Of a stretch of DNA of 64,000 nucleotides, positions 1 through 8,120 are shown piece by piece. Within the stretch, counting starts at the first letter, position 1, and the number at the start of each line of letters is the position of its first letter. The stretch spans positions 2,356,001 through 2,420,000 of the forward strand of contig NZ_CP032695.1 in NCBI RefSeq assembly GCF_003627755.1, in the 5' to 3' direction. Origin of the DNA: Rhizobium jaguaris. GTDB lineage: Bacteria > Pseudomonadota > Alphaproteobacteria > Rhizobiales > Rhizobiaceae. Below the pieces are notes generated by a model. It ran no database searches, was not told the origin of the DNA, and worked only from the letters and a program-made list of their open reading frames with translations. The position numbers were made by a program, and so were the translations under genes.

Positions 1-288
1 TCGCTCGGCGGCATTGTCATCGCCGCTCGCGTCGGCCGGGGCGATGTCTCGTCCGGCGGTTCGCTGCTGATGGACGCGGTCGCCGCCTCGTTGATCGGCT
101 TTGCCGTATTGGGCCTGCGCCGTCCGAACGTGCTTGGCACCATCGCCGGTGCCGTTTTCGTCGGTGTGCTGCTCAACGGACTGACCATGCTGAACGCCCC
201 CTATTACACGCAGGACTTCGTCAAGGGCGCCGTCCTCGTCGGCGCCCTTGCCCTGACCTACGGCCTCGGGCGAAACGGCGAGCGCTGA
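1..288 (+). CDS. Sugar ABC transporter permease, CUT2 (RbsC) type, C-terminal part
   Basis: The frame is open from the first base of the window, so the start lies outside it. The 95 visible residues end in the pattern usual for the C-terminus of RbsC/XylH-type permeases: a segment resembling IGGxxxxGGxG, then LRRPNVLGTIAGAVFVGV, a glycine-rich membrane helix, and a last hydrophobic helix near the end (VLVGALALTYGLG). It would form half of an inner-membrane channel for a sugar-like solute. A binding protein and a two-domain ATPase of the same class follow, and two further permeases come after them. It may therefore be a third permease of one system or the end of an adjacent one. The family is clear; the substrate is unknown. 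Confidence 0.85.
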   Translation, partial: SLGGIVIAARVGRGDVSSGGSLLMDAVAASLIGFAVLGLRRPNVLGTIAGAVFVGVLLNGLTMLNAPYYTQDFVKGAVLVGALALTYGLGRNGER

Positions 289-344
289 ATTACAAGCATC
301 GCCCGAGGAACTTTTCTCTCGAACAAACGCCTTTTGGAATAGCG

Positions 345-374
345 TTCCTCCTTATTTCATTAAATACATATAAT
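345..374 (+). promoter_or_regulatory. Candidate promoter of the CUT2 cassette
   Basis: In the 114-base gap before the binding-protein gene, a perfect TATAAT lies at 369-374 inside an AT-rich stretch, 18 bases after a weak TTCCTC (-35-like) at 345-350. A short inverted repeat GGAA-N5-TTCC (336-348) overlaps the -35 side and could be an operator. This suggests the binding-protein gene is transcribed separately from the upstream permease. It is a pattern match only. Confidence 0.35.
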
Positions 375-402
375 TTATGGATTATCGCAGAGAGGGAACC
401 CC

Positions 403-1413
403 ATGAACCATGACCAAAAATCCGGCTTTGGACGCCGGGAAATCCTGAAACTCGCAGCCGTCGCCGGCGCGACCTTTGCAGGCACCGGCGTTTTTGCCGG
501 GCAATCGGCTGCGGCCGATGATGATAGCTTGTCGCTGAAGGGTAAGCGCATCGCCATCAGCGCCACCGGCACAGACCATTATTTCGATCTGCAGGCCTAT
601 AATGCTCAGATCGCAGAGGTGAAAAGACTCGGCGGCGAACCGATCGCAGTCGATGCAGGCCGCAACGACGGCAAGCTCGTCGCGCAGCTTCAGACGCTGA
701 TTGCGCAGAAGCCGGATGCTATCGTCCAGATTCTCGGCACTCTCAGCGTCATCGACCCGTGGCTGAAAAAGGCTCGTGACGCTGGCATTCCGGTACTGAC
801 CGTCGATGTCGGCTCCACGAATTCCATCAACAACACGACCTCGGATAATTGGGGCATTGGCAAGGACCTCGCCTTACAGCTCGTCTCCGATATCGGTGGC
901 GAAGGCAATATCGTGGTCTTCAACGGCTTCTACGGGGTCACGCCCTGCGCGATCCGCTACGATCAGCTCGTCAATGTCGTCAAATATTTCCCGAAAGTGA
1001 AGATCATCCAGCCGGAACTTAGGGACGTTATCCCGAACACGGTCCAGGATGCCTTCACGCAGATCACCGCGATCCTCAACAAATATCCCGAGAAGGGATC
1101 GATCAAGGCGATATGGTCCGCCTGGGATATTCCACAGCTTGGCGCGACCCAAGCTCTCGCGGCAGCCGGGCGCACGGAAATCAGGACGTACGGCGTCGAT
1201 GGAAGCCCGGAAGTCCTGCAGCTTGTCGCCGATCCAAATTCGCCCGCGGGCGCCGATGCCGCCCAGCAGCCAGCCGAGATCGGCCGCACCGCGATCCGAA
1301 ACGTCGCCAAGCTTTTGGCCGGCCAGACCTTGCCGCGAGAAACCTATGTGCCCGCACTGCTGGCCAACAAGACAAACGTCGCCGAGGTAACCAAGAAGCT
1401 CGGTATCGGGTGA
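403..1413 (+). CDS. Periplasmic sugar-binding protein of a CUT2 ABC transporter
   Basis: This 336-residue type I periplasmic binding protein (Peripla_BP_4, ribose/xylose-binding class) captures the solute for the permeases downstream. The N-terminus has a twin-arginine motif (GRREILK, Arg11-Arg12), a hydrophobic stretch and a likely cleavage after the alanines near residue 38, so Tat export is probable. The mature part starts with the usual strand (KGKRIAISATGTDHYF) and contains GVDGSPEVLQLV, typical of the second lobe. An AGAGGG ribosome site precedes the ATG. The ATPase gene begins 58 bases downstream. Substrate unknown. Confidence 0.9.
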   Translation: MNHDQKSGFGRREILKLAAVAGATFAGTGVFAGQSAAADDDSLSLKGKRIAISATGTDHYFDLQAYNAQIAEVKRLGGEPIAVDAGRNDGKLVAQLQTLIAQKPDAIVQILGTLSVIDPWLKKARDAGIPVLTVDVGSTNSINNTTSDNWGIGKDLALQLVSDIGGEGNIVVFNGFYGVTPCAIRYDQLVNVVKYFPKVKIIQPELRDVIPNTVQDAFTQITAILNKYPEKGSIKAIWSAWDIPQLGATQALAAAGRTEIRTYGVDGSPEVLQLVADPNSPAGADAAQQPAEIGRTAIRNVAKLLAGQTLPRETYVPALLANKTNVAEVTKKLGIG

Positions 1414-1471
1414 ACGTCTGGCAGATGATGCGGCTGGGGCCGCATCATCTCACCTCCATTGGATCGATGAA

Positions 1472-3019
1472 ATGACAGCCTTGGCTCCACAATTCGAAAA
1501 GACCGATGACCACGTCATTCACTTTGATCGTATCGTGAAACACTTTGGCGGGGCACAGGCGCTTGCCGGGGCTTCCGTCACGATACGGCCCGGCACGGTT
1601 CACGGCCTGGTCGGCCAGAACGGCGCCGGCAAATCGACGCTCATCAAGCTGCTCGCCGGATTGCACAGGCCGGATGAAGGGCGGATCGAGATCGAAGGCC
1701 GAGCTTTCGATCATCTGACACCGCATCTTGCAGAGTCTCTCGGAATCCAGTTCATCCACCAGGACCGGCTGCTGGTGCCGACCTTCACCGTCGGCGAGGC
1801 GCTGTTTCTCGGTCGCGAAGCTCGTATTGCCGGCACGCCGCTTTTGGACCGCCGGCGCATGCAGCGCCGCGCGCGTGAGATATTGGCCAATTATTTCGGG
1901 GTGAATCTGCCCAATAACGTCCTGATCGGGGAACTCTCCACTGCGGAACGGCAGATCGTTCAGATCACCCGCGCGCTCCTGAACCAGCCAAAGGTGCTTG
2001 TCTTCGATGAACCGACGGCGGCGCTGATCCGGCGGGAGGCCGACATCCTCTTTCGTCTGATCCGCCGACTGCGCGACGAAGGCGTGACAATCATCTACAT
2101 TTCCCACTACCTCGGCGAGATCGAGGAATTGTGTGACCACGTAACGGTGCTGCGCAACGGCCTCGACGTCGCCTCGGTGCCGATCGCGGAGACCTCGGCT
2201 GCCGCCATCACGCGATTGATGGTCGAGCGTGAGATCGCAGAGATGTTCCCAAAACGGCGCATCGAACTCGGCGAAGAGATTCTCAAGGTCGAGAGCCTGA
2301 CAGCGCCGAACCGTTTTGCCGACATCAGCTTCACGCTGCGTCGCGGCGAGATACTCGGCATAACCGGCCTTCTGGGTTCCGGTGCAAAAGATCTGGTGCG
2401 CGCCTTGTTTGGGCTGGAGAAAGCTGTTTCGGGTCGCATCAAGGTTGCAGGAAAACCGGCGCAACCGCTCAGCCCCGCGCAGGCAGTTGGCAAGCAAATC
2501 GCTCTGGTGCCGGAAGACCGTCGCGGCCACGGTGTCGCACTCGATCTCAGCCTTGCGGAAAACGTCACGCTGTCCAGCCTTTCCCGCTATACGCGGTTAG
2601 GCCTTCTAGATCGAAAGCGCGAGCGCCGTGATACCGATGACCTGGTCAAACGGCTTCAGATCAAGGCTCAGGGACGCGACACGCTGGTGCGCACGCTTTC
2701 AGGTGGCAATCAGCAGAAGGTTGCGATCGCAAAATGGTTGAGCCGCCATTCGGAAATCTATCTCCTCGATGAGCCGACCGTCGGCGTCGACATCGGTTCG
2801 AAGGTGGAAATCTATACCTTGATCGGTGAGCTTGCGGCTCGTGGGGCCGGTATCATCGTCCTCTCGTCGGATCTGCCGGAGCTGATCGGCATAACCGATC
2901 GCATTCTCGTGCTCTTCCGCGGCCGGGTGACCCGCGAATTCATCTCTTCGGAAACCACAACAGATGAAGTGCTGGCGGAATCGACCGGTGCGTCAGAAGG
3001 ATTGCGCCATGTCGGTTGA
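1472..3019 (+). CDS. CUT2 ABC transporter double ATPase (RbsA/MglA type)
   Basis: This 515-residue protein has two fused nucleotide-binding domains. Domain 1 has Walker A GQNGAGKST (about residue 48), the signature LSTAERQ and Walker B VLVFDEPTAAL. Domain 2 has a degenerate Walker A (GLLGSGAKD), which is normal in this class, plus a complete signature LSGGNQQKVAIAKWL and Walker B YLLDEPTVGVD. It powers import through the two permeases that follow. Its end overlaps the next gene by 11 bases, which indicates translational coupling. Length and domain order fit RbsA, MglA and XylG. Confidence 0.95.
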   Translation: MTALAPQFEKTDDHVIHFDRIVKHFGGAQALAGASVTIRPGTVHGLVGQNGAGKSTLIKLLAGLHRPDEGRIEIEGRAFDHLTPHLAESLGIQFIHQDRLLVPTFTVGEALFLGREARIAGTPLLDRRRMQRRAREILANYFGVNLPNNVLIGELSTAERQIVQITRALLNQPKVLVFDEPTAALIRREADILFRLIRRLRDEGVTIIYISHYLGEIEELCDHVTVLRNGLDVASVPIAETSAAAITRLMVEREIAEMFPKRRIELGEEILKVESLTAPNRFADISFTLRRGEILGITGLLGSGAKDLVRALFGLEKAVSGRIKVAGKPAQPLSPAQAVGKQIALVPEDRRGHGVALDLSLAENVTLSSLSRYTRLGLLDRKRERRDTDDLVKRLQIKAQGRDTLVRTLSGGNQQKVAIAKWLSRHSEIYLLDEPTVGVDIGSKVEIYTLIGELAARGAGIIVLSSDLPELIGITDRILVLFRGRVTREFISSETTTDEVLAESTGASEGLRHVG

Positions 3020-4031
3020 CATTCAGTTCGCTCCCGCAGCCGATCTAGCTACAAAGGAAACTCCGATCCGCTCAGCCGGCAATGTCGCCGCAACTGCCTT
3101 GCGCTTCGGCTCACTTATTGCCTTTGCCGTCATCCTTGCCGTCTTCTCACTGACTGCCCCTTATTTCCTAAGCATCGGCAATATCGGAAATGTACTCGGC
3201 CAGTCAGCCATCTCGGGCGTGCTCGCCATCGGGTTGACCGTCGTTCTGATCGCCGGCGGCGCCAACGTGGTCACCGGCGGCATCGATCTGTCGCTCGCGG
3301 CCAATATGGGCCTCAGCGCAGCCGTCTATGCCAGTCTCCTGCAGCTTGGCTACGGCGATCCCGTGGTGATCGTTGCGACCTTGCTGGTTGGACTGGCGAT
3401 CGGTGCAGTCAACGCCGCCGCGGTCGTGCTGGCCGGCATCGTACCCCTGCTCGCCACGCTCGCCGTCATGAACATCGTTGCCGGTCTGGAACTGGTGCTG
3501 ACGCAAAATACGGTCCTACCGGCTTCGAGCGATTTCCTGACGGCACTGTCCGCCTCCGACGGCTTCGGCATTCCGGTGCTTGCCTATGTGCTCCTCGGCT
3601 TTGCCGCAGTTGCGGCGGTGATCGTGCAAAATACGCCGCTGGGCCTGAGGCTCTATGCGGTGGGCGAGTTTCCGGATGCGGCGCGCGCAGCCGGGTTGCC
3701 GCTCAAGCGCTTGCTCGCCGGCGCCTTCGTCGCCAGCGGATTGTGCGGCGGCATTGCGGGCATCCTTTCTGTCTCGTATCTGAGCGGCAGTACGACCGGC
3801 TCCGGCGAGATGCTGCTGCCTGTCGTCATCACCGCTCTTCTCGGCTCGGTTTTCTCCCGTCGGCTCGTGCCGACGATTACCGGAACGCTGCTGTCGGCCT
3901 TGCTGGTCGGATTCCTCGTCAACGGCTTCCAGCTCCTCAATCTGCCGAGCACGCTGGTCAGCGGCATTCAGGGCCTCCTCATCCTCATCGTCGTTTCGGC
4001 GACGACATTGCTGCGCAAGCGGGAGATCTGA
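3009..4031 (+). CDS. CUT2 ABC transporter permease 1
   Basis: An inner-membrane permease of the RbsC/BPD_transp_2 family, 340 residues from ATG 3009 (MSVDIQFAPAADL). The frame is open further upstream, but this ATG overlaps the end of the ATPase gene in the usual way. It shows about eight to ten hydrophobic segments and the family motif GGANVVTGGIDLSLAANMG near residue 90. Two bases separate its stop from the next permease start, so the two are likely made together and act as a heterodimer. Confidence 0.9.
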   Translation: MSVDIQFAPAADLATKETPIRSAGNVAATALRFGSLIAFAVILAVFSLTAPYFLSIGNIGNVLGQSAISGVLAIGLTVVLIAGGANVVTGGIDLSLAANMGLSAAVYASLLQLGYGDPVVIVATLLVGLAIGAVNAAAVVLAGIVPLLATLAVMNIVAGLELVLTQNTVLPASSDFLTALSASDGFGIPVLAYVLLGFAAVAAVIVQNTPLGLRLYAVGEFPDAARAAGLPLKRLLAGAFVASGLCGGIAGILSVSYLSGSTTGSGEMLLPVVITALLGSVFSRRLVPTITGTLLSALLVGFLVNGFQLLNLPSTLVSGIQGLLILIVVSATTLLRKREI

Positions 4032-4033
4032 CG

Positions 4034-5032
4034 ATGCCGCTTTCGAATTCAGCTTTTCCGTCGCAGACCCGTTCGCATCGTCCTCTCACCATTCTGGCGC
4101 GCTATGGCTTGATCCTGGCGCTCGTCGCCGTCTTTGCGATTTTCTCCGCAACAACGCCGACCTTTCTGACCCCTGCCAACCTGCAAAGCATTCTGGTCAA
4201 CAATTTCACTCTGCTGGCCATTGTTTCCATTGCCATGACCTTCGCCGTGTCTGCCGGCGGGATCGACCTGTCGGTCGGGACTTCGGTCGATTTTGCGAGT
4301 TTCGCATTCGTGTCTCTCGTACTTGCCGGGCAACCGGTGGCGCTCGGCCTACTGGCCGGCTTAGCAGTGGGTGCTGCGGTCGGCGCGTTTAACGCCCTCC
4401 TGATTTCATGGATTGGGGTCTCGCCATTCCTTGCAACGCTCGGCACATTGTTCATCGGCCGCAGCGTGCAGCAATTGCTGACGAATGGCGGGAACCCGGT
4501 CTATCTGCCGCCCTCAGGCGTGCCGCAGGCCTTCCGCTTTCTCGGCCATGGCTATATCGCCGGCTTTCCGGTTCCGCTCGCAATCTCCGTCCTTATCATC
4601 GCAGCCGCCGTCATGCTCTTCACCCGCATGCGCTTCGGCCGCGTGGTTCTTTCGATCGGCATCCAGCCAAGCGTCGTGCGTTATTCCGGCATCAGCCTCG
4701 GCGGCCATATTGCCGCAACCTTCATTCTTGCCGGGCTAATCGCGGCCGTCGCAGGTCTCATTCTGACCGCGACCGTTACGGTCTACATTCCCTCCTCCGG
4801 AAACGCGTTTCTTCTGAACGCCATCGGCGCGACCTTTATCGGAACCACGCTCTCATCGCTGGGCCGCCCGAATGTCGCAGGAACCGTACTTGGCGTTCTG
4901 CTTCTTAGCATCGTTGCCAATGGCCTCTTGCTGACCGGCCTGAACTTCTATTGGCAACAGGTCGGCACGGGCACGCTCATCTTTGCCGTCCTGGCCTTCA
5001 GCTTCATCAACAGGAAAACCGTCGGCGCCTGA
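4034..5032 (+). CDS. CUT2 ABC transporter permease 2
   Basis: A second RbsC-type permease, 332 residues from ATG 4034 (MPLSNSAFPSQ), two bases after the stop of permease 1. It has the motif SAGGIDLSVGTSVDFASFA near residue 80 and the C-terminal signature LGRPNVAGTVLGVLLLSIV. The start was chosen by position, as the open frame extends upstream inside permease 1. Two distinct permeases imply a heterodimeric channel. The monooxygenase gene follows after 35 bases. Confidence 0.9.
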   Translation: MPLSNSAFPSQTRSHRPLTILARYGLILALVAVFAIFSATTPTFLTPANLQSILVNNFTLLAIVSIAMTFAVSAGGIDLSVGTSVDFASFAFVSLVLAGQPVALGLLAGLAVGAAVGAFNALLISWIGVSPFLATLGTLFIGRSVQQLLTNGGNPVYLPPSGVPQAFRFLGHGYIAGFPVPLAISVLIIAAAVMLFTRMRFGRVVLSIGIQPSVVRYSGISLGGHIAATFILAGLIAAVAGLILTATVTVYIPSSGNAFLLNAIGATFIGTTLSSLGRPNVAGTVLGVLLLSIVANGLLLTGLNFYWQQVGTGTLIFAVLAFSFINRKTVGA

Positions 5033-5067
5033 CAAGGTGCTGGTCGAATACATACAGGAATAACGAT

Positions 5068-6465
5068 ATGAGTCGCGAAATCAGGCTGAACGCCTTCGAC
5101 ATGAACTGCGTCGGTCACCAGTCGCCGGGCCTCTGGCGGCATCCGCGCGATCAGTCGTGGAAGTACAAGGATCTCGATTATTGGGTCCATCTCGCCAAGA
5201 CGCTGGAGCGCGGCAAGTTTGACGGCCTGTTCATCGCCGACGTGCTCGGTGTCTACGACGTATTGAACGGCAATGTCGACGCCGCTCTGCGCCATTCAGC
5301 TCAAGTCCCCGTCAACGATCCCCTGCAGCTCATTCCGACCATGGCCTATGTGACCGAACATCTCGGCTTCGGGCTGACGGCATCGCTCTCCTTCGAACAC
5401 CCCTATACCTTCGCCCGCCGCATCTCGACGCTCGACCACCTGACCAAGGGCCGCGTCGGCTGGAACATCGTCACCTCCTATCTGAACAGCGGTGCGCGCA
5501 ATATCGGCCAGGCGGCGCAGACGAAGCACGACGATCGCTACGATCTCGCCGAGGAATATCTGGAAATCTGCTACAAGCTCTGGGAAGGAAGCTGGGAAGA
5601 CGGCGCCGTGGTGCGCGACCGCGAGACCGGCATCTTCACCCATCCGGACAAGGTTCATCCGATCCATCATTCCGGCAAGCAGTTCACCGTGCCAGGCATT
5701 CATTTGAGCGAGCCGTCGCCGCAGCGTACGCCAGTGCTCTATCAAGCCGGCGCCTCCAGCCGCGGCAAGGATTTCGCCGGAGCCCATGCCGAATGCATCT
5801 TCGTCGCCGCACCGTCGAAGACGGTGCTGAAGCGTTACGTCGCCAATGTTCGCGAGGCGGCAGCGCGGGTCGGGCGCAATCCGCGCGAGATTCTCGCCTT
5901 CAACCTGCAGACCGTGATTCTCGGCGAGACTGATGCGGATGCGAAACGGAAGTTCGACGAATATCGCAAATATGTTTCCTATGAGGGCGCGCTGACGCTG
6001 ATTTCCGGCTGGACGGGCATCGACTTCGGCCAGTTCGCCCCGGACGAACCGCTCCGGCACCGCTATACCAACGCCGTTCAGTCCGCTGTCGAAACCTTCA
6101 CCACCATAGATCCGGACAAGATCTGGACGGTGCGCGAGATGGCGGATTGGGTCGGCATCGGCGGCTTTGGCCCAGTCTTCGTCGGCTCGCCGCAAACTGT
6201 TGCCGACCTCCTGCAGGAATGGGCCGAGGATACCGATGTCGACGGTTTCAATCTTGCCTATGCGGTGACACCGGAAAGTTTCGAGGATGCGGTCGATCTG
6301 CTTGTGCCCGAGCTGCAGAAGCGCGGCGTCTACAAGACCGACTATCGCCAGGGAACGCTGAGAGAAAAGCTCGGTAGCAAAGGCCCCCGGCTGCAAGCAC
6401 CCCATCCGGGCGCCGCCTATCGCGATCTCAATGCGGCTGAGATCGTTAAAGCTGCAGCAGGTTAG
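5068..6465 (+). CDS. FMN-dependent monooxygenase, NtaA/SnaA/DszA family
   Basis: A 465-residue luciferase-like (LLM) flavin monooxygenase. Members use FMNH2 from a separate reductase to oxidise substrates such as nitrilotriacetate, sulfones or cyclic compounds. Family hallmarks are the N-terminal strand RLNAFDMNCVGHQSPGLW, FDGLFIADVLGVYD, the LDHLTKGRVGWNIVTSY block near residue 130 and VFVGSPQTVADLLQEW near the C-terminus. ATG 5068 gives the usual length. The gene lies 35 bases after the second permease, which suggests the importer brings in its substrate. No flavin reductase is seen nearby. The reaction is unknown. Confidence 0.9.
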   Translation: MSREIRLNAFDMNCVGHQSPGLWRHPRDQSWKYKDLDYWVHLAKTLERGKFDGLFIADVLGVYDVLNGNVDAALRHSAQVPVNDPLQLIPTMAYVTEHLGFGLTASLSFEHPYTFARRISTLDHLTKGRVGWNIVTSYLNSGARNIGQAAQTKHDDRYDLAEEYLEICYKLWEGSWEDGAVVRDRETGIFTHPDKVHPIHHSGKQFTVPGIHLSEPSPQRTPVLYQAGASSRGKDFAGAHAECIFVAAPSKTVLKRYVANVREAAARVGRNPREILAFNLQTVILGETDADAKRKFDEYRKYVSYEGALTLISGWTGIDFGQFAPDEPLRHRYTNAVQSAVETFTTIDPDKIWTVREMADWVGIGGFGPVFVGSPQTVADLLQEWAEDTDVDGFNLAYAVTPESFEDAVDLLVPELQKRGVYKTDYRQGTLREKLGSKGPRLQAPHPGAAYRDLNAAEIVKAAAG

Positions 6466-6491
6466 CCACAGCACTTTGCTCGTTCAAACGC

Positions 6492-6510
6492 CGGCCTGGA
6501 TATCAGGCCG
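6492..6510. terminator. Hairpin between convergent genes
   Basis: A perfect seven-base stem CGGCCTG / CAGGCCG around the loop GATAT lies 27 bases after the monooxygenase stop, between two convergent genes. The run of T after it is short, so it may be a weak or Rho-assisted terminator. Confidence 0.45.
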
Positions 6511-6593
6511 ACGTTTACACCCACGGAAGCTCACACCTTTGCTGGTGTCGGCTCCAAGAGAAAGCATCCGCCACGAGGTGTTTGCCCCCAACC

Positions 6594-7658
6594 CTATCCG
6601 ACAGCATGGCGAATGGTCTTCGAAAGTCGCAAGAGGAAGGCGGGCCTCGATGAGGCAACAAGCTTCCATGACAGAACCGCTTTCGCCATGCGGCCGGGAA
6701 GGACGCCGACGGAAAAAAACCATGCCGCCTGCATCGCACGGCGTCGGAAAGAGGCATTCATTTTCACGCTGGCGACGGCACCGGCAGCGCCGAGCGCAAA
6801 TCTGGAATCGCTGACCATGGGATGCCGGGATTTGTCCATACAGAGCGATGCCAAACGTTCTTCCAAATGAACGGGATCGTGGAGATTGACGTCCTCTGGC
6901 ACCGTCAGGCCGATTTCGGCTGCCTGATCCAACAAGGCGTCGATTCGATGGAAGTCATGCTCCATTCGCCAGCGCGCGCGCTGGCCGAGTTTCTCCGCAA
7001 AGACGGAGTGATTGGCACCATGGATACGGTAAGCGCCTAGGCAGGATTCGATCGACGTCACCTTTCCATGAAGAGGCGCGACTGTCACCAGATAGCCATC
7101 GGCGCCTTGGCGGAAATCTTTCTCCGGAACCGGCATGACCGCATCCAGCGCCGAACGCTTGAAAGCCAAGCCGCTGGTGACGGTGGTCCGATAGCGCCCC
7201 CTTTGCAGCAGTTTCGGGGTGACATCGCCGGAGTCGAACGGCAGTTCCTGAGGCGGGAAGACATCTCTCACCTGCATATCCTCATCGACGAGGTGCAATC
7301 TGAACTGCGCCTGGACGGTATCCTCCTCCCAGGCATCGACAATTTCGGATACCGCGTTCGGGTAGAGATAATCGTCGGCATCCAGGAAAAGGACGATCTC
7401 GCCCCGGCTCGAGGCAAAACCGGTGTTGAACGCCGCAGCGTGCCCGCCATTGGCCTTTCTCAGGCACGTCTTAATTCGAGATCCATAGGAAGCAACGACA
7501 TCAGCTGTTTCGTCGGTCGACGCATCGTCGACGACGATCACCTCCGTATCGTCGTGGCTTTGCTCCAAGGCACTGTCGATAGAGCGCCTCAGAAATCGTG
7601 CATAATTGTAGTTCGAGATGATGATGGAAACTGGAACACGGTCTGTGATGGGGTGCAT
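6594..7658 (-). CDS. Glycosyltransferase family 2 protein
   Basis: A 354-residue GT-A fold transferase. The nucleotide-sugar-binding start is VPVSIIISNYNYARFL, followed by VIVVDDASTDET and the metal-binding DxD motif FLDADDYLYP near residue 112. The C-terminal third contains moderately hydrophobic segments, so membrane association is possible. It would add one sugar to a surface polysaccharide or lipid. A GAGGT ribosome site precedes the ATG. The gene is divergent from the large GT2-GtrA-GT39 fusion, with 462 bases between them, so both may serve the same envelope function. Donor and acceptor are unknown. Confidence 0.85.
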   Translation of the reverse strand: MHPITDRVPVSIIISNYNYARFLRRSIDSALEQSHDDTEVIVVDDASTDETADVVASYGSRIKTCLRKANGGHAAAFNTGFASSRGEIVLFLDADDYLYPNAVSEIVDAWEEDTVQAQFRLHLVDEDMQVRDVFPPQELPFDSGDVTPKLLQRGRYRTTVTSGLAFKRSALDAVMPVPEKDFRQGADGYLVTVAPLHGKVTSIESCLGAYRIHGANHSVFAEKLGQRARWRMEHDFHRIDALLDQAAEIGLTVPEDVNLHDPVHLEERLASLCMDKSRHPMVSDSRFALGAAGAVASVKMNASFRRRAMQAAWFFSVGVLPGRMAKAVLSWKLVASSRPAFLLRLSKTIRHAVG

Positions 7659-8120
7659 CGCATTGAACCTCGCAAATCTGCTTTGGTCGCGGCGAACCTA
7701 CTCATTCAGGTCCTGTGGATTAAAACCCATTCCGGCGAGCACAACTTTCCAAAGCTGAAAGCTGCTGTCACAGACATGCTGGCCGAAGGGTGGCGAAGAT
7801 ACGCTTGGTACGTCTGTACCGCCACGAGCCTCCGCAGCTTTATGGCTTTTGAATGGCCATAATGTCCTATCACCCCGGCCAAGCGCCGGTCGGTTGATCG
7901 CCGCGGTTTGGGCCCTGTCGCCTTAGCAAAGACTTAAAAATAGTCTTCAGGTGGCTGTCAGCGTCATTGTCGATAGTCGCGCCCGCCGGGAAAGAAAGCG
8001 ATTCCTCATGAAGCAAGTGCAAACTAAAAATTATTATTCGGCCGCTCTGATCCTACTGTGTTGGTTTAGAACTGTTCTAGCGTCCCCGCGCTCCGGCGCA
8101 TTGTTGTCGTCTGTAAGCCT
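7659..8120. promoter_or_regulatory. Intergenic region between divergent glycosyltransferase genes
   Basis: This 462-base stretch has no credible gene and must hold both promoters. Three inverted repeats are visible: TTATGGC...GCCATAA (7840-7862), AAGACT-N7-AGTCTT (7929-7947) and a 13-base palindrome TAGAAC-T-GTTCTA (8067-8079). The last lies about 40 bases before the GTG of the large fusion gene and is the best operator candidate. No binding protein can be named. Confidence 0.35.

Noticed and set aside
1445..2530. A 361-residue open frame on the minus strand
   Set aside because: It is antisense to the RbsA-type ATPase with all its motifs.
5296..6474. A 392-residue open frame on the minus strand
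   Set aside because: It is antisense to the flavin monooxygenase and shows no domain pattern.
8067..8079. LexA (SOS) box at TAGAACTGTTCTA
   Set aside because: Alphaproteobacterial LexA boxes are direct repeats GTTC-N7-GTTC; this is a short palindrome.
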